The notes beneath the pieces were generated by a model. The model was not told where the DNA came from. It did no database searches and saw only the letters and a program-made list of their open reading frames with translations. The position numbers and the translations under genes are program-made. Shown here piece by piece: positions 23,962-32,103 of a DNA stretch of 64,000 nucleotides (positions are counted from its first letter, which is position 1; every line of letters begins with the position of its first letter). The DNA is from JAGOTP01 sp964598725 (GTDB taxonomy: Bacteria; Patescibacteriota; Patescibacteriia; 2-12-FULL-60-25): the NCBI GenBank assembly GCA_964598725.1, contig CAZRCW010000001.1:62001-126000 (forward strand), written 5' to 3'.

Positions 23962-24882
23962 ATGAAGTTATTTTTGAGTTTTGTTTTTGTCCTCTGCTGT
24001 CTTGTTCTTGGTGTATGGCGCGCACAGGCTATGTCGAGTACCAACTACTCGATCACTTGGGATAACGTGAACATGGGTGGTGATGAGCTCAGCCAGAGCA
24101 CGCACTTTCAATTGAGTGATTCACTGGGGCAGACGGATTCGGGCCCATCGAGCGGCGGATCGTATAGCGTGAACGCAGGGTATCGGAGTGGAACACCCCT
24201 TTCGACCTTGGCCTTCGCGGTTTATGGTCAGTCGACAACGACGGTTGCTGCTTATACGACATTTGCTACATCGACCTCAAAGTATGTTGTGGTCGCTTCG
24301 GCGGCTGGATTTGCTCCAGGCGACTATGTTGCTGTGGCGGAAAACCAAGGCTACAACGCGCGGGTAGTCGTAGGACGAGTGATCGGTATTGCTGGAGACA
24401 TCCTCACGGTCGATTCTTGGTCAGATGAGAATAGTATTCAGGCATACAACCCTGCTGGAGGCGATGATTTCGTCTATCGGCTCTCTGAGAGCGAGAAGAT
24501 TCGCTTTGGAACATTGACTGTGGGCGCTGAGAACCTGTCTTTGTTGGGTGGCTCCGTGTTTTCCTCTGCGACGAGCGGTTATACGGTCTACGTCCATTCA
24601 GATGGTGATCTTCGGAACGTGACAGACACCATCCCAGCCGTAGCGGATGGAAGCGTTTCGAGTAATGCCGACGAGTATGGGGTCGAGGCGATTGGGTTAC
24701 GAGCGATCTCTCCAGGTACGGACGTCGCGCTGACCACGACGCAACAACCGATGTTCACACGGACATCGCATGAGCTGACGCCTGAGCGTTTCGCAATGTT
24801 GTATAAGGTAGGAGTTACATCGGCAACGCCGGCTGGCGACTACGGACAGATCGTCTATTACACCATTACAGCCAACTACTAG
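23962..24882 (+). CDS. Secreted surface protein, first gene of surface cluster
   Basis: The 306-residue product has a signal peptide (residues 1-23, ending RAQA). The mature N-terminus SSTNYSITWDNVNMGGDELS continues into a region ending SVNAGYRSG; this opening is typical, in my experience of the group, of secreted Patescibacteria proteins. The rest is beta-rich and Thr/Ser/Gly-rich, without Cys or catalytic motifs. TATACT (23950-23955) ends 6 nt before the ATG, so the mRNA is predicted leaderless. It begins a probable operon with the genes at 24884 and 25849 (1-nt gap, then a 4-nt overlap). A structural or adhesive role is inferred. Confidence 0.75.
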   Translation: MKLFLSFVFVLCCLVLGVWRAQAMSSTNYSITWDNVNMGGDELSQSTHFQLSDSLGQTDSGPSSGGSYSVNAGYRSGTPLSTLAFAVYGQSTTTVAAYTTFATSTSKYVVVASAAGFAPGDYVAVAENQGYNARVVVGRVIGIAGDILTVDSWSDENSIQAYNPAGGDDFVYRLSESEKIRFGTLTVGAENLSLLGGSVFSSATSGYTVYVHSDGDLRNVTDTIPAVADGSVSSNADEYGVEAIGLRAISPGTDVALTTTQQPMFTRTSHELTPERFAMLYKVGVTSATPAGDYGQIVYYTITANY

Positions 24883-24883
24883 T

Positions 24884-25852
24884 ATGTTTCGTTCTTGGAC
24901 ACGTCTTTTTTTAAGCGGTCTTACGGCTCTTGGTCTAAGCCTTTGTTTAGCACCTTCCGTTCAGGCACTTGGTTTGTCCCCGTCGATCTTTGAAGAGCAG
25001 ATTTTACCTGGACAATCTAAAATCTTGGAGCTCACGCTGATCAACGATGAGTCGCAACCGGTACGTCTTCAAGCGGGTGTGCAAAAGTTTCTTCCATTGG
25101 GGAGCAATGGTCAACAGCGGTTTTTACCAGAGACAGATGTGGTGGGCGTCCCTAGTTGGACGACGGTTGGGGTGACGAATCAGGTTCTACAACCGGGTGA
25201 AAAGCGAATCGTTCCCGTTCAAATCCAAGTACCAGCAGATGCACCGTTGGGAGGTGTCTATGAAGCGCTATTCTTTTCCGGCGTACCAACGGAACAGGCT
25301 TCGTCCGGCGCCGTCGGTGTTCAGTCGCGTATTGGAGCTTTGCTCCTCTTAACGATCGGTGATGCTCAAGTATCGAGACTGTCGCTTACGGATTGGCGTT
25401 TCACGCATGCGGCTTCAACCACGGATTCGTTGAGTGGTCAGGTATCAGTCACGCTTCGCAACGTTGGAACAACGCACGTCACACCACGAGGCGAACTTGT
25501 AATTCGCAACGGCTTCGGTGGAATCGTCCGCCACATCCCCTTGAATGGAGAGAATAGCCGTATTCTGCCGGCGAGCGAACGAACATTTGAACTTCCGTTC
25601 GGGATTCAAACGGAGCCTCAGAGCTTCGGAGGGCGGATCCGTTCTGAGCTGATTGCATTTGGATTGGGGGGTTACACTATCTCACTGGAGGGCGTGGAAG
25701 GTATTGCGAACGTACCTCCTTTAAAGTTGTACGTTTGGCCTTGGGCGCTTCTGTTGTTGGCGGTGAGCGTTGTTATCCTTTTGATTGGGGCCTTTAGAGT
25801 CTATCGACGGCGTTTAATTCGAGCGATGCAGACATCTTCTCGCTCCGTATGA
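24884..25852 (+). CDS. Exported membrane-anchored protein, DUF916-like
   Basis: The 322-residue product has a signal peptide (residues 1-29, ending SVQA), two immunoglobulin-like beta domains and a C-terminal membrane anchor (about 285-305) followed by a basic tail. The N-terminal region LSPSIFEEQILPGQSKILEL, with VPADAPLGGVYEALFFSG, resembles DUF916/chaperone-like domains that precede membrane anchors in surface-protein systems of other bacteria. It starts 1 nt after the stop of the previous gene and overlaps the next start by 4 nt. A role in presenting or anchoring the neighbouring surface proteins is inferred. Confidence 0.75.
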   Translation: MFRSWTRLFLSGLTALGLSLCLAPSVQALGLSPSIFEEQILPGQSKILELTLINDESQPVRLQAGVQKFLPLGSNGQQRFLPETDVVGVPSWTTVGVTNQVLQPGEKRIVPVQIQVPADAPLGGVYEALFFSGVPTEQASSGAVGVQSRIGALLLLTIGDAQVSRLSLTDWRFTHAASTTDSLSGQVSVTLRNVGTTHVTPRGELVIRNGFGGIVRHIPLNGENSRILPASERTFELPFGIQTEPQSFGGRIRSELIAFGLGGYTISLEGVEGIANVPPLKLYVWPWALLLLAVSVVILLIGAFRVYRRRLIRAMQTSSRSV

Positions 25853-28800
25853 ACCGCTGGTTTCGCTTCTTGTACGTCTTCCTCTGTCTCGTTTGTGGCT
25901 TTGTTTGGAGTTCGGCCGCCCAGGCAACGGATTTTGGAATTCTCAACATCAACTTCTTTCGCCAGCAGGTGTCTACCACTTCGGATGTGGTATTCACTCT
26001 CCAGACACCAACAGGTATCAACGGACCTTCCATTACACTGGATATCTACTATCCGCTGGCATTTAATTTCAATGATATTACGGCAAGTGACATTCGAATG
26101 ACATATGGTCCAACGACCGGTCTCGAAAGCACAGCGGTTATTTCGTCCGCAGAGGGACCAGGGGTTTGGGGCTATCATCTATTGAGTGGTCGGTTGCAGT
26201 TCGTTCCGCCAACGGATGCGGGTATTGGAACGATTCCTGCGGGAAGCAAGATTATTCTGACCATGGGAGGGACGGTTGGGACACATACGATTACGACGCC
26301 GGCAAGTCCAGGGGATTTTGAGTTCTTTATTGTGACGAACGCCGGGGACTTTGGTACAGGGCATGTTTTGATCCGTGGTCGTGATAGTTTAGAGGTTGTG
26401 GCGACAGTGGCTGCGGCCACCTCATCAGGAACAAGCACGCCGAGCACACCGCCAGGCGGCGGTGGAACATCAAGTGACCCTACGGATACAACACCGCCGA
26501 TCATCCGTGGCTTACGGGCAGAAAATATCACGACATCAAGTGCGATGATTCGTTGGACAACGAACGAGCTATCGAATGGGATCTTTACCTACCGTTTTGC
26601 AGGTGCAAGCGGTGACCTTGGATCACGTACCGAGTCCGGAAGTGCGTTGATTCATGAAATTCCACTAACCGGTTTAGAACCTGGTCGATCGTATACTCTG
26701 CGCTTGAATGCATGGGATGCCTACTTCAATCGATCGCTCGTCGCAAGCCTGACCTTTAGCACCTTGGCAATGAATTCCGTTGTTCCAAGCCCACTCGTGA
26801 TTTCGGGCGTTCGTGTTGTATATGTCGATGACCATCAAGTGATCATTGAATGGAATACAAATAAGGAGGCGAGTGGAGAGGTTCGATTGGAGACCACGCC
26901 TCTGATCATGGGTACCACCCCTTCGATCGCACGGACGCAGCGTCTTCAGCTGGCAGGTTTGGCGCCGCTTACGTCCTATTCATTTTTGGTGACTGCAAAG
27001 ACGATGGAGGGTGAGACCGCGACCGTGCGTGGATTCAGTTTTACAACGACAGGCGATGTAACACCGCCGTCCAACGTTTCGAATTTTCGTGGAATCTATC
27101 AAGGGCCACCGAGTACGGTCACATTGCTTTGGAATAACCCAACGGATGCCGACTTTCAAGACGTGATCGTAACGCGTATAGATGTAGCGAATGGCAATTC
27201 TGTGCAAACGGTCTGTGTAACGGCAGGTGAATCGTGTGTGACGCAGCCGCCGGCCGGCGCCACGCGGCTGATGTATCGGATCGTGGCCCGTGATCGCGCT
27301 GGGAACGAATCGAGTGGATCAATCGCAACCGTTCAGGTACCTGTAACGCCGGTCATCGACCCACCGATCGTGACGACGACAACTCGCACCGGCACCGAAC
27401 CGGCGCCCACCACTCAACCGACGGCTTCAACGACGCAACCGACTCTTCCAACGGGAACGGGTACAACAACCACGACGGATGTGCTTCCACCGATCCTTGT
27501 ACCAACGACCACCGCTTCGACGGCGGAGCAACTGGTATTGATCCCGGAATTCTTTTTAACCGATACGATTCAGGCGAGCGTGAATGCGGAAGGGGTTCGA
27601 TCGGTTCTTAGCGGACGAACGATCCAGATTCGTTTGCCAGTCGTCGGTACTGAAAGTTCGCTCAGCCAAGCTCAAATTCAGACAAGCGATGGCTCAATCT
27701 ACCAATTTGCGTACCGGGATGCACTGGGGGCATTCGTTGCGGATCTGTTGTTGCCGCAAGAGACAGTCGATCCATCTATCCAGATTCAAGCCATTTCTGC
27801 CGACGGCAGGCGTTGGGAGGGGCGCTTTACTTTCGCTTTGGTTCAGGAAGGGCGGATCAGTGATGGGAGCGATCGGAATCGATCAGTTCCGGTTGCGCAA
27901 GCGAGCGTGGAATTGCTGAACGCTGATACGGGAGCAGCTATTCTTCGTACAGAGACGACAGAGAGCGGTCGATATGCGGCGATCGTTCCGAACGGGCGTT
28001 ATCGATTGCGTGTCTATAAGGAAGGCTTACGACCTTACGATCAGCTGATTGATATTGAAAACAACCTGCTGGTACGTGACGTTCAGTTGCTGCGTGGGCT
28101 GCAACCGCTATCCGCAGCGATCGATACAAAGGCTCCATTAAGTCAAAATATCGCTGCCATCGGATCTGAGATCGCCTTAGCGGTACAGCTAGGACTCGAA
28201 GCAATTCGTCAGCCAGAAGTGCAGAGCGTGACCGAGAACGTCGCGGCTCCGGCGGCTGTTGTGGTGGCGGTGGGTGTGACGGCGATCGCGGTTGGTGGAT
28301 TCAATTTGCTGAACTACCTTCAGTTTCTGTTCACGCAGCCATTCTTGCTTATCTATCGCCGGAAGCGCAAATCGTGGGGTGTGGTTTACAATGCGCTCTC
28401 TAAACAGCCGATCGAGTTGGCGGTGGTACGCTTGATGAAGCCTGGAACAAACTTCGCGCTCCAAACGCACATCACGGATGCCCAGGGACGTTTTGCCTTC
28501 TTCGTACCAGCAGGTTCGTATACGATTCAAGTCCAGAAGCCTGGGTATCAATTCCCGACGACCTATCTTAAGGACGAGAAGATCGATGTCGATTTGGTCG
28601 ATCTGTACCATGGCGAAGAGATCAAGGTGACCGGTCCGGTGACGATCTCACCAAATATTCCCCTTGATCCGACAGCGAAGGAGGAGCTGCCAGCTGTTAT
28701 TCAGAGACGGCAGCGTCTACGTAAGGTGCAATCGATTATCAGTTTAGGTGGACTGGTTGCTGGTTTGGTGGCGGTTGTGATTAGCCCAACGCCATTCGTG

Positions 28801-29148
28801 ATCGGGATGGCGGTTTTTCAAGTCGCGCTCTATGGGCTGTTCCGTCGTCTGGCGATTCCGGCTCGACCAAAGCGTTGGGGAATCGTCTACGATACCGACG
28901 GGAAGCGTCCACTCGTCAAAACCGTCGTACGTGTCTTCGATAAGAAGTTCAACAAGCTACTCGAGACCCAGATCACGAATGCGGATGGAACCTACGGATT
29001 CTTTGCGGCTAAAGGACAGTACTATCTGACGGCTGAGAAGCCAGGCTACGAACGGTACTTGTCCGGTGAATTAGATCTGACGAAAGCCAAAGATACCTAC
29101 ATTGATCATCGATTCGCTTTGAAGCGAACTGCCAGTCCGACGAACTAA
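25849..29148 (+). CDS. Giant surface protein: Fn3 and carboxypeptidase-regulatory domains
   Basis: The 1099-residue product has a signal peptide (to about residue 25) and a cohesin-like or Ig-like N-terminal domain. Three fibronectin type III-like domains follow at about 215-500 (SSAMIRWTTNELSNG; QVIIEWNTNKEASG; STVTLLWNNPTDADF), then a Thr/Pro-rich linker (about 505-560). Next is a carboxypeptidase-regulatory-like domain (about 675-750), hydrophobic segments near 800-820 and 970-1000, and two more regulatory-like modules after them (residues 845-910 and 1010-1085). These share a pattern (RKSWGVVYNALSKQPIELAV versus PKRWGIVYDTDGKRPLVKTV). The repeated module around membrane segments suggests an envelope-spanning scaffold. 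Confidence 0.75.
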   Translation: MNRWFRFLYVFLCLVCGFVWSSAAQATDFGILNINFFRQQVSTTSDVVFTLQTPTGINGPSITLDIYYPLAFNFNDITASDIRMTYGPTTGLESTAVISSAEGPGVWGYHLLSGRLQFVPPTDAGIGTIPAGSKIILTMGGTVGTHTITTPASPGDFEFFIVTNAGDFGTGHVLIRGRDSLEVVATVAAATSSGTSTPSTPPGGGGTSSDPTDTTPPIIRGLRAENITTSSAMIRWTTNELSNGIFTYRFAGASGDLGSRTESGSALIHEIPLTGLEPGRSYTLRLNAWDAYFNRSLVASLTFSTLAMNSVVPSPLVISGVRVVYVDDHQVIIEWNTNKEASGEVRLETTPLIMGTTPSIARTQRLQLAGLAPLTSYSFLVTAKTMEGETATVRGFSFTTTGDVTPPSNVSNFRGIYQGPPSTVTLLWNNPTDADFQDVIVTRIDVANGNSVQTVCVTAGESCVTQPPAGATRLMYRIVARDRAGNESSGSIATVQVPVTPVIDPPIVTTTTRTGTEPAPTTQPTASTTQPTLPTGTGTTTTTDVLPPILVPTTTASTAEQLVLIPEFFLTDTIQASVNAEGVRSVLSGRTIQIRLPVVGTESSLSQAQIQTSDGSIYQFAYRDALGAFVADLLLPQETVDPSIQIQAISADGRRWEGRFTFALVQEGRISDGSDRNRSVPVAQASVELLNADTGAAILRTETTESGRYAAIVPNGRYRLRVYKEGLRPYDQLIDIENNLLVRDVQLLRGLQPLSAAIDTKAPLSQNIAAIGSEIALAVQLGLEAIRQPEVQSVTENVAAPAAVVVAVGVTAIAVGGFNLLNYLQFLFTQPFLLIYRRKRKSWGVVYNALSKQPIELAVVRLMKPGTNFALQTHITDAQGRFAFFVPAGSYTIQVQKPGYQFPTTYLKDEKIDVDLVDLYHGEEIKVTGPVTISPNIPLDPTAKEELPAVIQRRQRLRKVQSIISLGGLVAGLVAVVISPTPFVIGMAVFQVALYGLFRRLAIPARPKRWGIVYDTDGKRPLVKTVVRVFDKKFNKLLETQITNADGTYGFFAAKGQYYLTAEKPGYERYLSGELDLTKAKDTYIDHRFALKRTASPTN

Positions 29149-29171
29149 TGCCCACAGCCTGTACCCAATTC

Positions 29172-29191
29172 ATCCACATTCATGTGGATAA
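29172..29191. promoter_or_regulatory. Dyad containing a DnaA box
   Basis: ATCCACAT-TC-ATGTGGAT (29172-29189) is a perfect palindrome and includes an inverted TTATCCACA (29183-29191). It lies in the 132-nt gap before the next surface gene, whose -10 (TACACT, 29268-29273) ends 7 nt before the ATG. Confidence 0.55.
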
Positions 29192-29280
29192 CACAGGTTG
29201 TACACATGTGAACAAGTTAGAAATTTCGCTGGGTTATAAGGGAATGAAGGTATTCGAGAAAGTCGCCTACACTCTAGGAG

Positions 29281-32085
29281 ATGGGACGCTCTTTACGCTC
29301 ATGGCTCCTGATTGGGTCATCGCTCCTCTTCCAACTCCTTTTGTTGGCGGGGTTGATGCGGCCGGTTTCTGCCGCCGTCGGAGTGAACGAGCAATTTAAT
29401 TACCAAGGGAAGCTGACCGATAGCGGAGGAGCACCGGTCGCAGACGGTGACTACTTGATGAAGTTCTCGCTGTACACGAGTTCTGTCGGTGGGAGTCCGT
29501 TTTGGACGGCAAGTGGAACAACCTCGGCTATAACGTCTATACCCGTGAGTGTGAATAATGGTCTGTTCACAGTCCGGTTAGGCGATACATCGGCGTCTGG
29601 ACAGTGGCAGAATCCTTTGTCGAGTTCAGGTACGGAGTGGAACACGGATGGGTTATATTTGGGGGTGACAATTTCGGGAGATAGCGAGATGACGCCTCGT
29701 AAGCGTTTAACTTCGGTTCCGCAAGCATTTAATGCGATGCGTTTGCAGGGGATGGCGGCATCCGGCACCGCATTGAGCGGAGAATCGTTGTTTACCATTC
29801 GTCAGACATCAAATACCGCCGCAGCGTCGGATCGCTTTGCGTTGGAGGTACGCACCGATGGCATATCGACGACGTATGATAGTATCGCTCGTTTCGTGAA
29901 TAGTTCAGGAACGGCCGTGATGGATGTACGAAGTGATCAGATCAGAGGTAATAAGAGACTCTTCGTTGTTGCGTCTTCGACGGATTCGCATGGTGTGTTC
30001 GAAGTGAGAGATGGTGGGGCGTTGTCGTATGGTCGGACTTGGGCAGCTCGTTTCAATACCTTGCTTGTAAATTCGGACATCACCGATACTACAACGGGGA
30101 CAGCTGACTTCGTGTCCGTGTTCAAATATACGAACTCGTTTCAAAATGCCATTTGTTTAGATAACTCAGATACGGCTAGCACTTGCCGTCGGTATGCGGG
30201 CGCAAGTATGGTGGCCGAAGGGAACATTCAGGCAGCCGCCTTCAATACCGTCTCATTTGACTTGGCAGAGCGCTATCAGCTCACCGGTCCTGCTGAGCCA
30301 GGTGATGTTCTAACGATCGATCCGGAACATCCGATGTTTGTTCAGCGAAGTCCGGGGATTGCCTACGATCCAAAGATCGTTGGTATCGTCTCAACGGCTC
30401 CGGGTGTCGTCTTAGGTGATGAAGGAGAGGCTATTCTGGCCTTATCAGGCCGCGTGCCAACCAAGGTGTCAGCCATGAACGGAGCGATTGCAGTAGGCGA
30501 TGTACTTACATCTTCGCCTATTCCAGGAGTTGCTATGAAGGCGACTGCGCCAGGGCGCATCATTGGGTACGCACTTCAAGCCACCGCCACGACGGGTACG
30601 ATCGAAGTCTTTGTAAAAGTTGGCTATGACGCAGGATCGTTCTTACAAGCGGAAAATGGCCAAGCTATAGCTAAGGGAAATCTAGTGATGGACGCCCAGG
30701 CGCCGGCCACCGCTAGTACATCGAGCGATTCCTGGGGTATTACCTGGCGCGGGAATGTGTGGGACGGTGTTCAATCGGTAAAAAATGAATTCAGCTTGTT
30801 GAATAAGGGTCTAGATGGAGGTCGCTCAGCGCTTAGTCTCATCATGGGGACCTCAACCCTCTGGTCGGTTGATAACGAAGGGAGCGCTCGTGTCGCAAAG
30901 GATCTCTTCCTTGGGGGTCGTTTCTTCCCAGCGACTCGTTCAGGTGTGCAATCAGATAAATACATTTTCTTAGACGATACCGGCCCAGCTTCATCGACCT
31001 ACATCGCAACCAATGCGGACGGTTGGCAGGCAAATACGTCGTACGATTTCGCAGAACGTTACTATTCGCCGGAGCAACTTGAACCGGGAGATGTTGTGGT
31101 GTTGAGTCAGCGTGGGCAGTTCCATGTACAGCGTTCGTTGACGGTGGATGATGTTCCGGTTGGAATCGTTTCGACTCGTCCAGCGTTCGTCGCTGGAGCC
31201 CCAGCGCCGGATACCTACCCGATCGCCTTAGCGGGGCGTGTACCAACCAAAGTCTCGACGATGAGTGGTTCGATCGCGATCGGTGATCCACTTGCGCCAT
31301 CAACGTTGCCGGGGGTCGTTGTGAAAGCCACGAAGGCGGGCCCAATCGTTGGCTACGCACTTGAGACGTATACATCTGATGTTCCGGGAAAGATTGAAGT
31401 CTTTGTGAACGCTGGCTGGTGGGGTGGGGCGGCTCAGATGACTGAGACACGTACGAATAACAGCGCAACGATCGAAAGTTCAACGGAAAACGCGCTGCCG
31501 AAATCGTATCAAGGTGTCGCCCGTATCCTCGCTGGAGCGGTCAAAGTGAAAGTGACGCACCCTTCGCTAGGCACGTTCCCACTTATCCAGGTAACCCCAT
31601 ACGGCAAGGTTGATACGCAGTGGTGGACCGACAATTCGTCCGATCATGGCTTTCAGATCGTCTTGAAAGAGCCATTGAGCCACGATGTAACCTTCAGTTG
31701 GCGCGCCGAAGAGATGCAACCGACGGATGACCAACTATTCCAGTCAGATGATCAGACCGTTCAGTGGGATATTCATACTGGCCAACCAGTTCTGTCGAGC
31801 GGGGGAGGAATACAGACGCAAATAGAGACGTTACCAGACGTAACGTCTACCCCAACCATCACACCTTCTGTTCCAGTCGATACGGCTTCAAGCACCCCTG
31901 TTGAATCGACGCCTACAGATCCTGAAACTCCAAGCGAGCCGGTGACACCAGCTCCGGTGGAAGAGCCGGGAAGTGATGAGTCAACGGTTCCGGTGGTTGA
32001 GCCAAGCGTAGAACCGACAGCCGAGCCCTCTCCAACGCCGATTATTGAGTCCGTACCGGTCGAAACGCCTCCAGCATCGAGTTAA
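29281..32085 (+). CDS. Large secreted protein with duplicated cleavage-type domain
   Basis: The 934-residue product has a signal peptide (about 1-31, ending VSA), then VNEQFNYQGKLTDSGGAPVA and LYLGVTISGDSEMTPRKRL, a module frequent in tail-fibre-like surface proteins. Two related copies follow at about 340-460 and 600-720. Both start ERY, contain an EPGDV element, a GIVST motif and LSGRVPTKVS/LAGRVPTKVS, then a GYAL motif. The pattern resembles Peptidase_G2/IMC autoproteolytic or tail-fibre modules, but no catalytic residue is proven. The C-terminus, about residue 850 on, is a Pro/Thr/Glu-rich tail, likely wall-spanning. It is probably a fibre or adhesin. A TACACT box 7 nt before the ATG predicts a leaderless mRNA. 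Confidence 0.75.
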   Translation: MGRSLRSWLLIGSSLLFQLLLLAGLMRPVSAAVGVNEQFNYQGKLTDSGGAPVADGDYLMKFSLYTSSVGGSPFWTASGTTSAITSIPVSVNNGLFTVRLGDTSASGQWQNPLSSSGTEWNTDGLYLGVTISGDSEMTPRKRLTSVPQAFNAMRLQGMAASGTALSGESLFTIRQTSNTAAASDRFALEVRTDGISTTYDSIARFVNSSGTAVMDVRSDQIRGNKRLFVVASSTDSHGVFEVRDGGALSYGRTWAARFNTLLVNSDITDTTTGTADFVSVFKYTNSFQNAICLDNSDTASTCRRYAGASMVAEGNIQAAAFNTVSFDLAERYQLTGPAEPGDVLTIDPEHPMFVQRSPGIAYDPKIVGIVSTAPGVVLGDEGEAILALSGRVPTKVSAMNGAIAVGDVLTSSPIPGVAMKATAPGRIIGYALQATATTGTIEVFVKVGYDAGSFLQAENGQAIAKGNLVMDAQAPATASTSSDSWGITWRGNVWDGVQSVKNEFSLLNKGLDGGRSALSLIMGTSTLWSVDNEGSARVAKDLFLGGRFFPATRSGVQSDKYIFLDDTGPASSTYIATNADGWQANTSYDFAERYYSPEQLEPGDVVVLSQRGQFHVQRSLTVDDVPVGIVSTRPAFVAGAPAPDTYPIALAGRVPTKVSTMSGSIAIGDPLAPSTLPGVVVKATKAGPIVGYALETYTSDVPGKIEVFVNAGWWGGAAQMTETRTNNSATIESSTENALPKSYQGVARILAGAVKVKVTHPSLGTFPLIQVTPYGKVDTQWWTDNSSDHGFQIVLKEPLSHDVTFSWRAEEMQPTDDQLFQSDDQTVQWDIHTGQPVLSSGGGIQTQIETLPDVTSTPTITPSVPVDTASSTPVESTPTDPETPSEPVTPAPVEEPGSDESTVPVVEPSVEPTAEPSPTPIIESVPVETPPASS

Positions 32086-32103
32086 AAATGGTATACTGCG
32101 GCT

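Noticed and set aside
30842..31483. Minus-strand frame inside the 934-aa surface gene
   Set aside because: No ribosome site, antisense to a strong gene.
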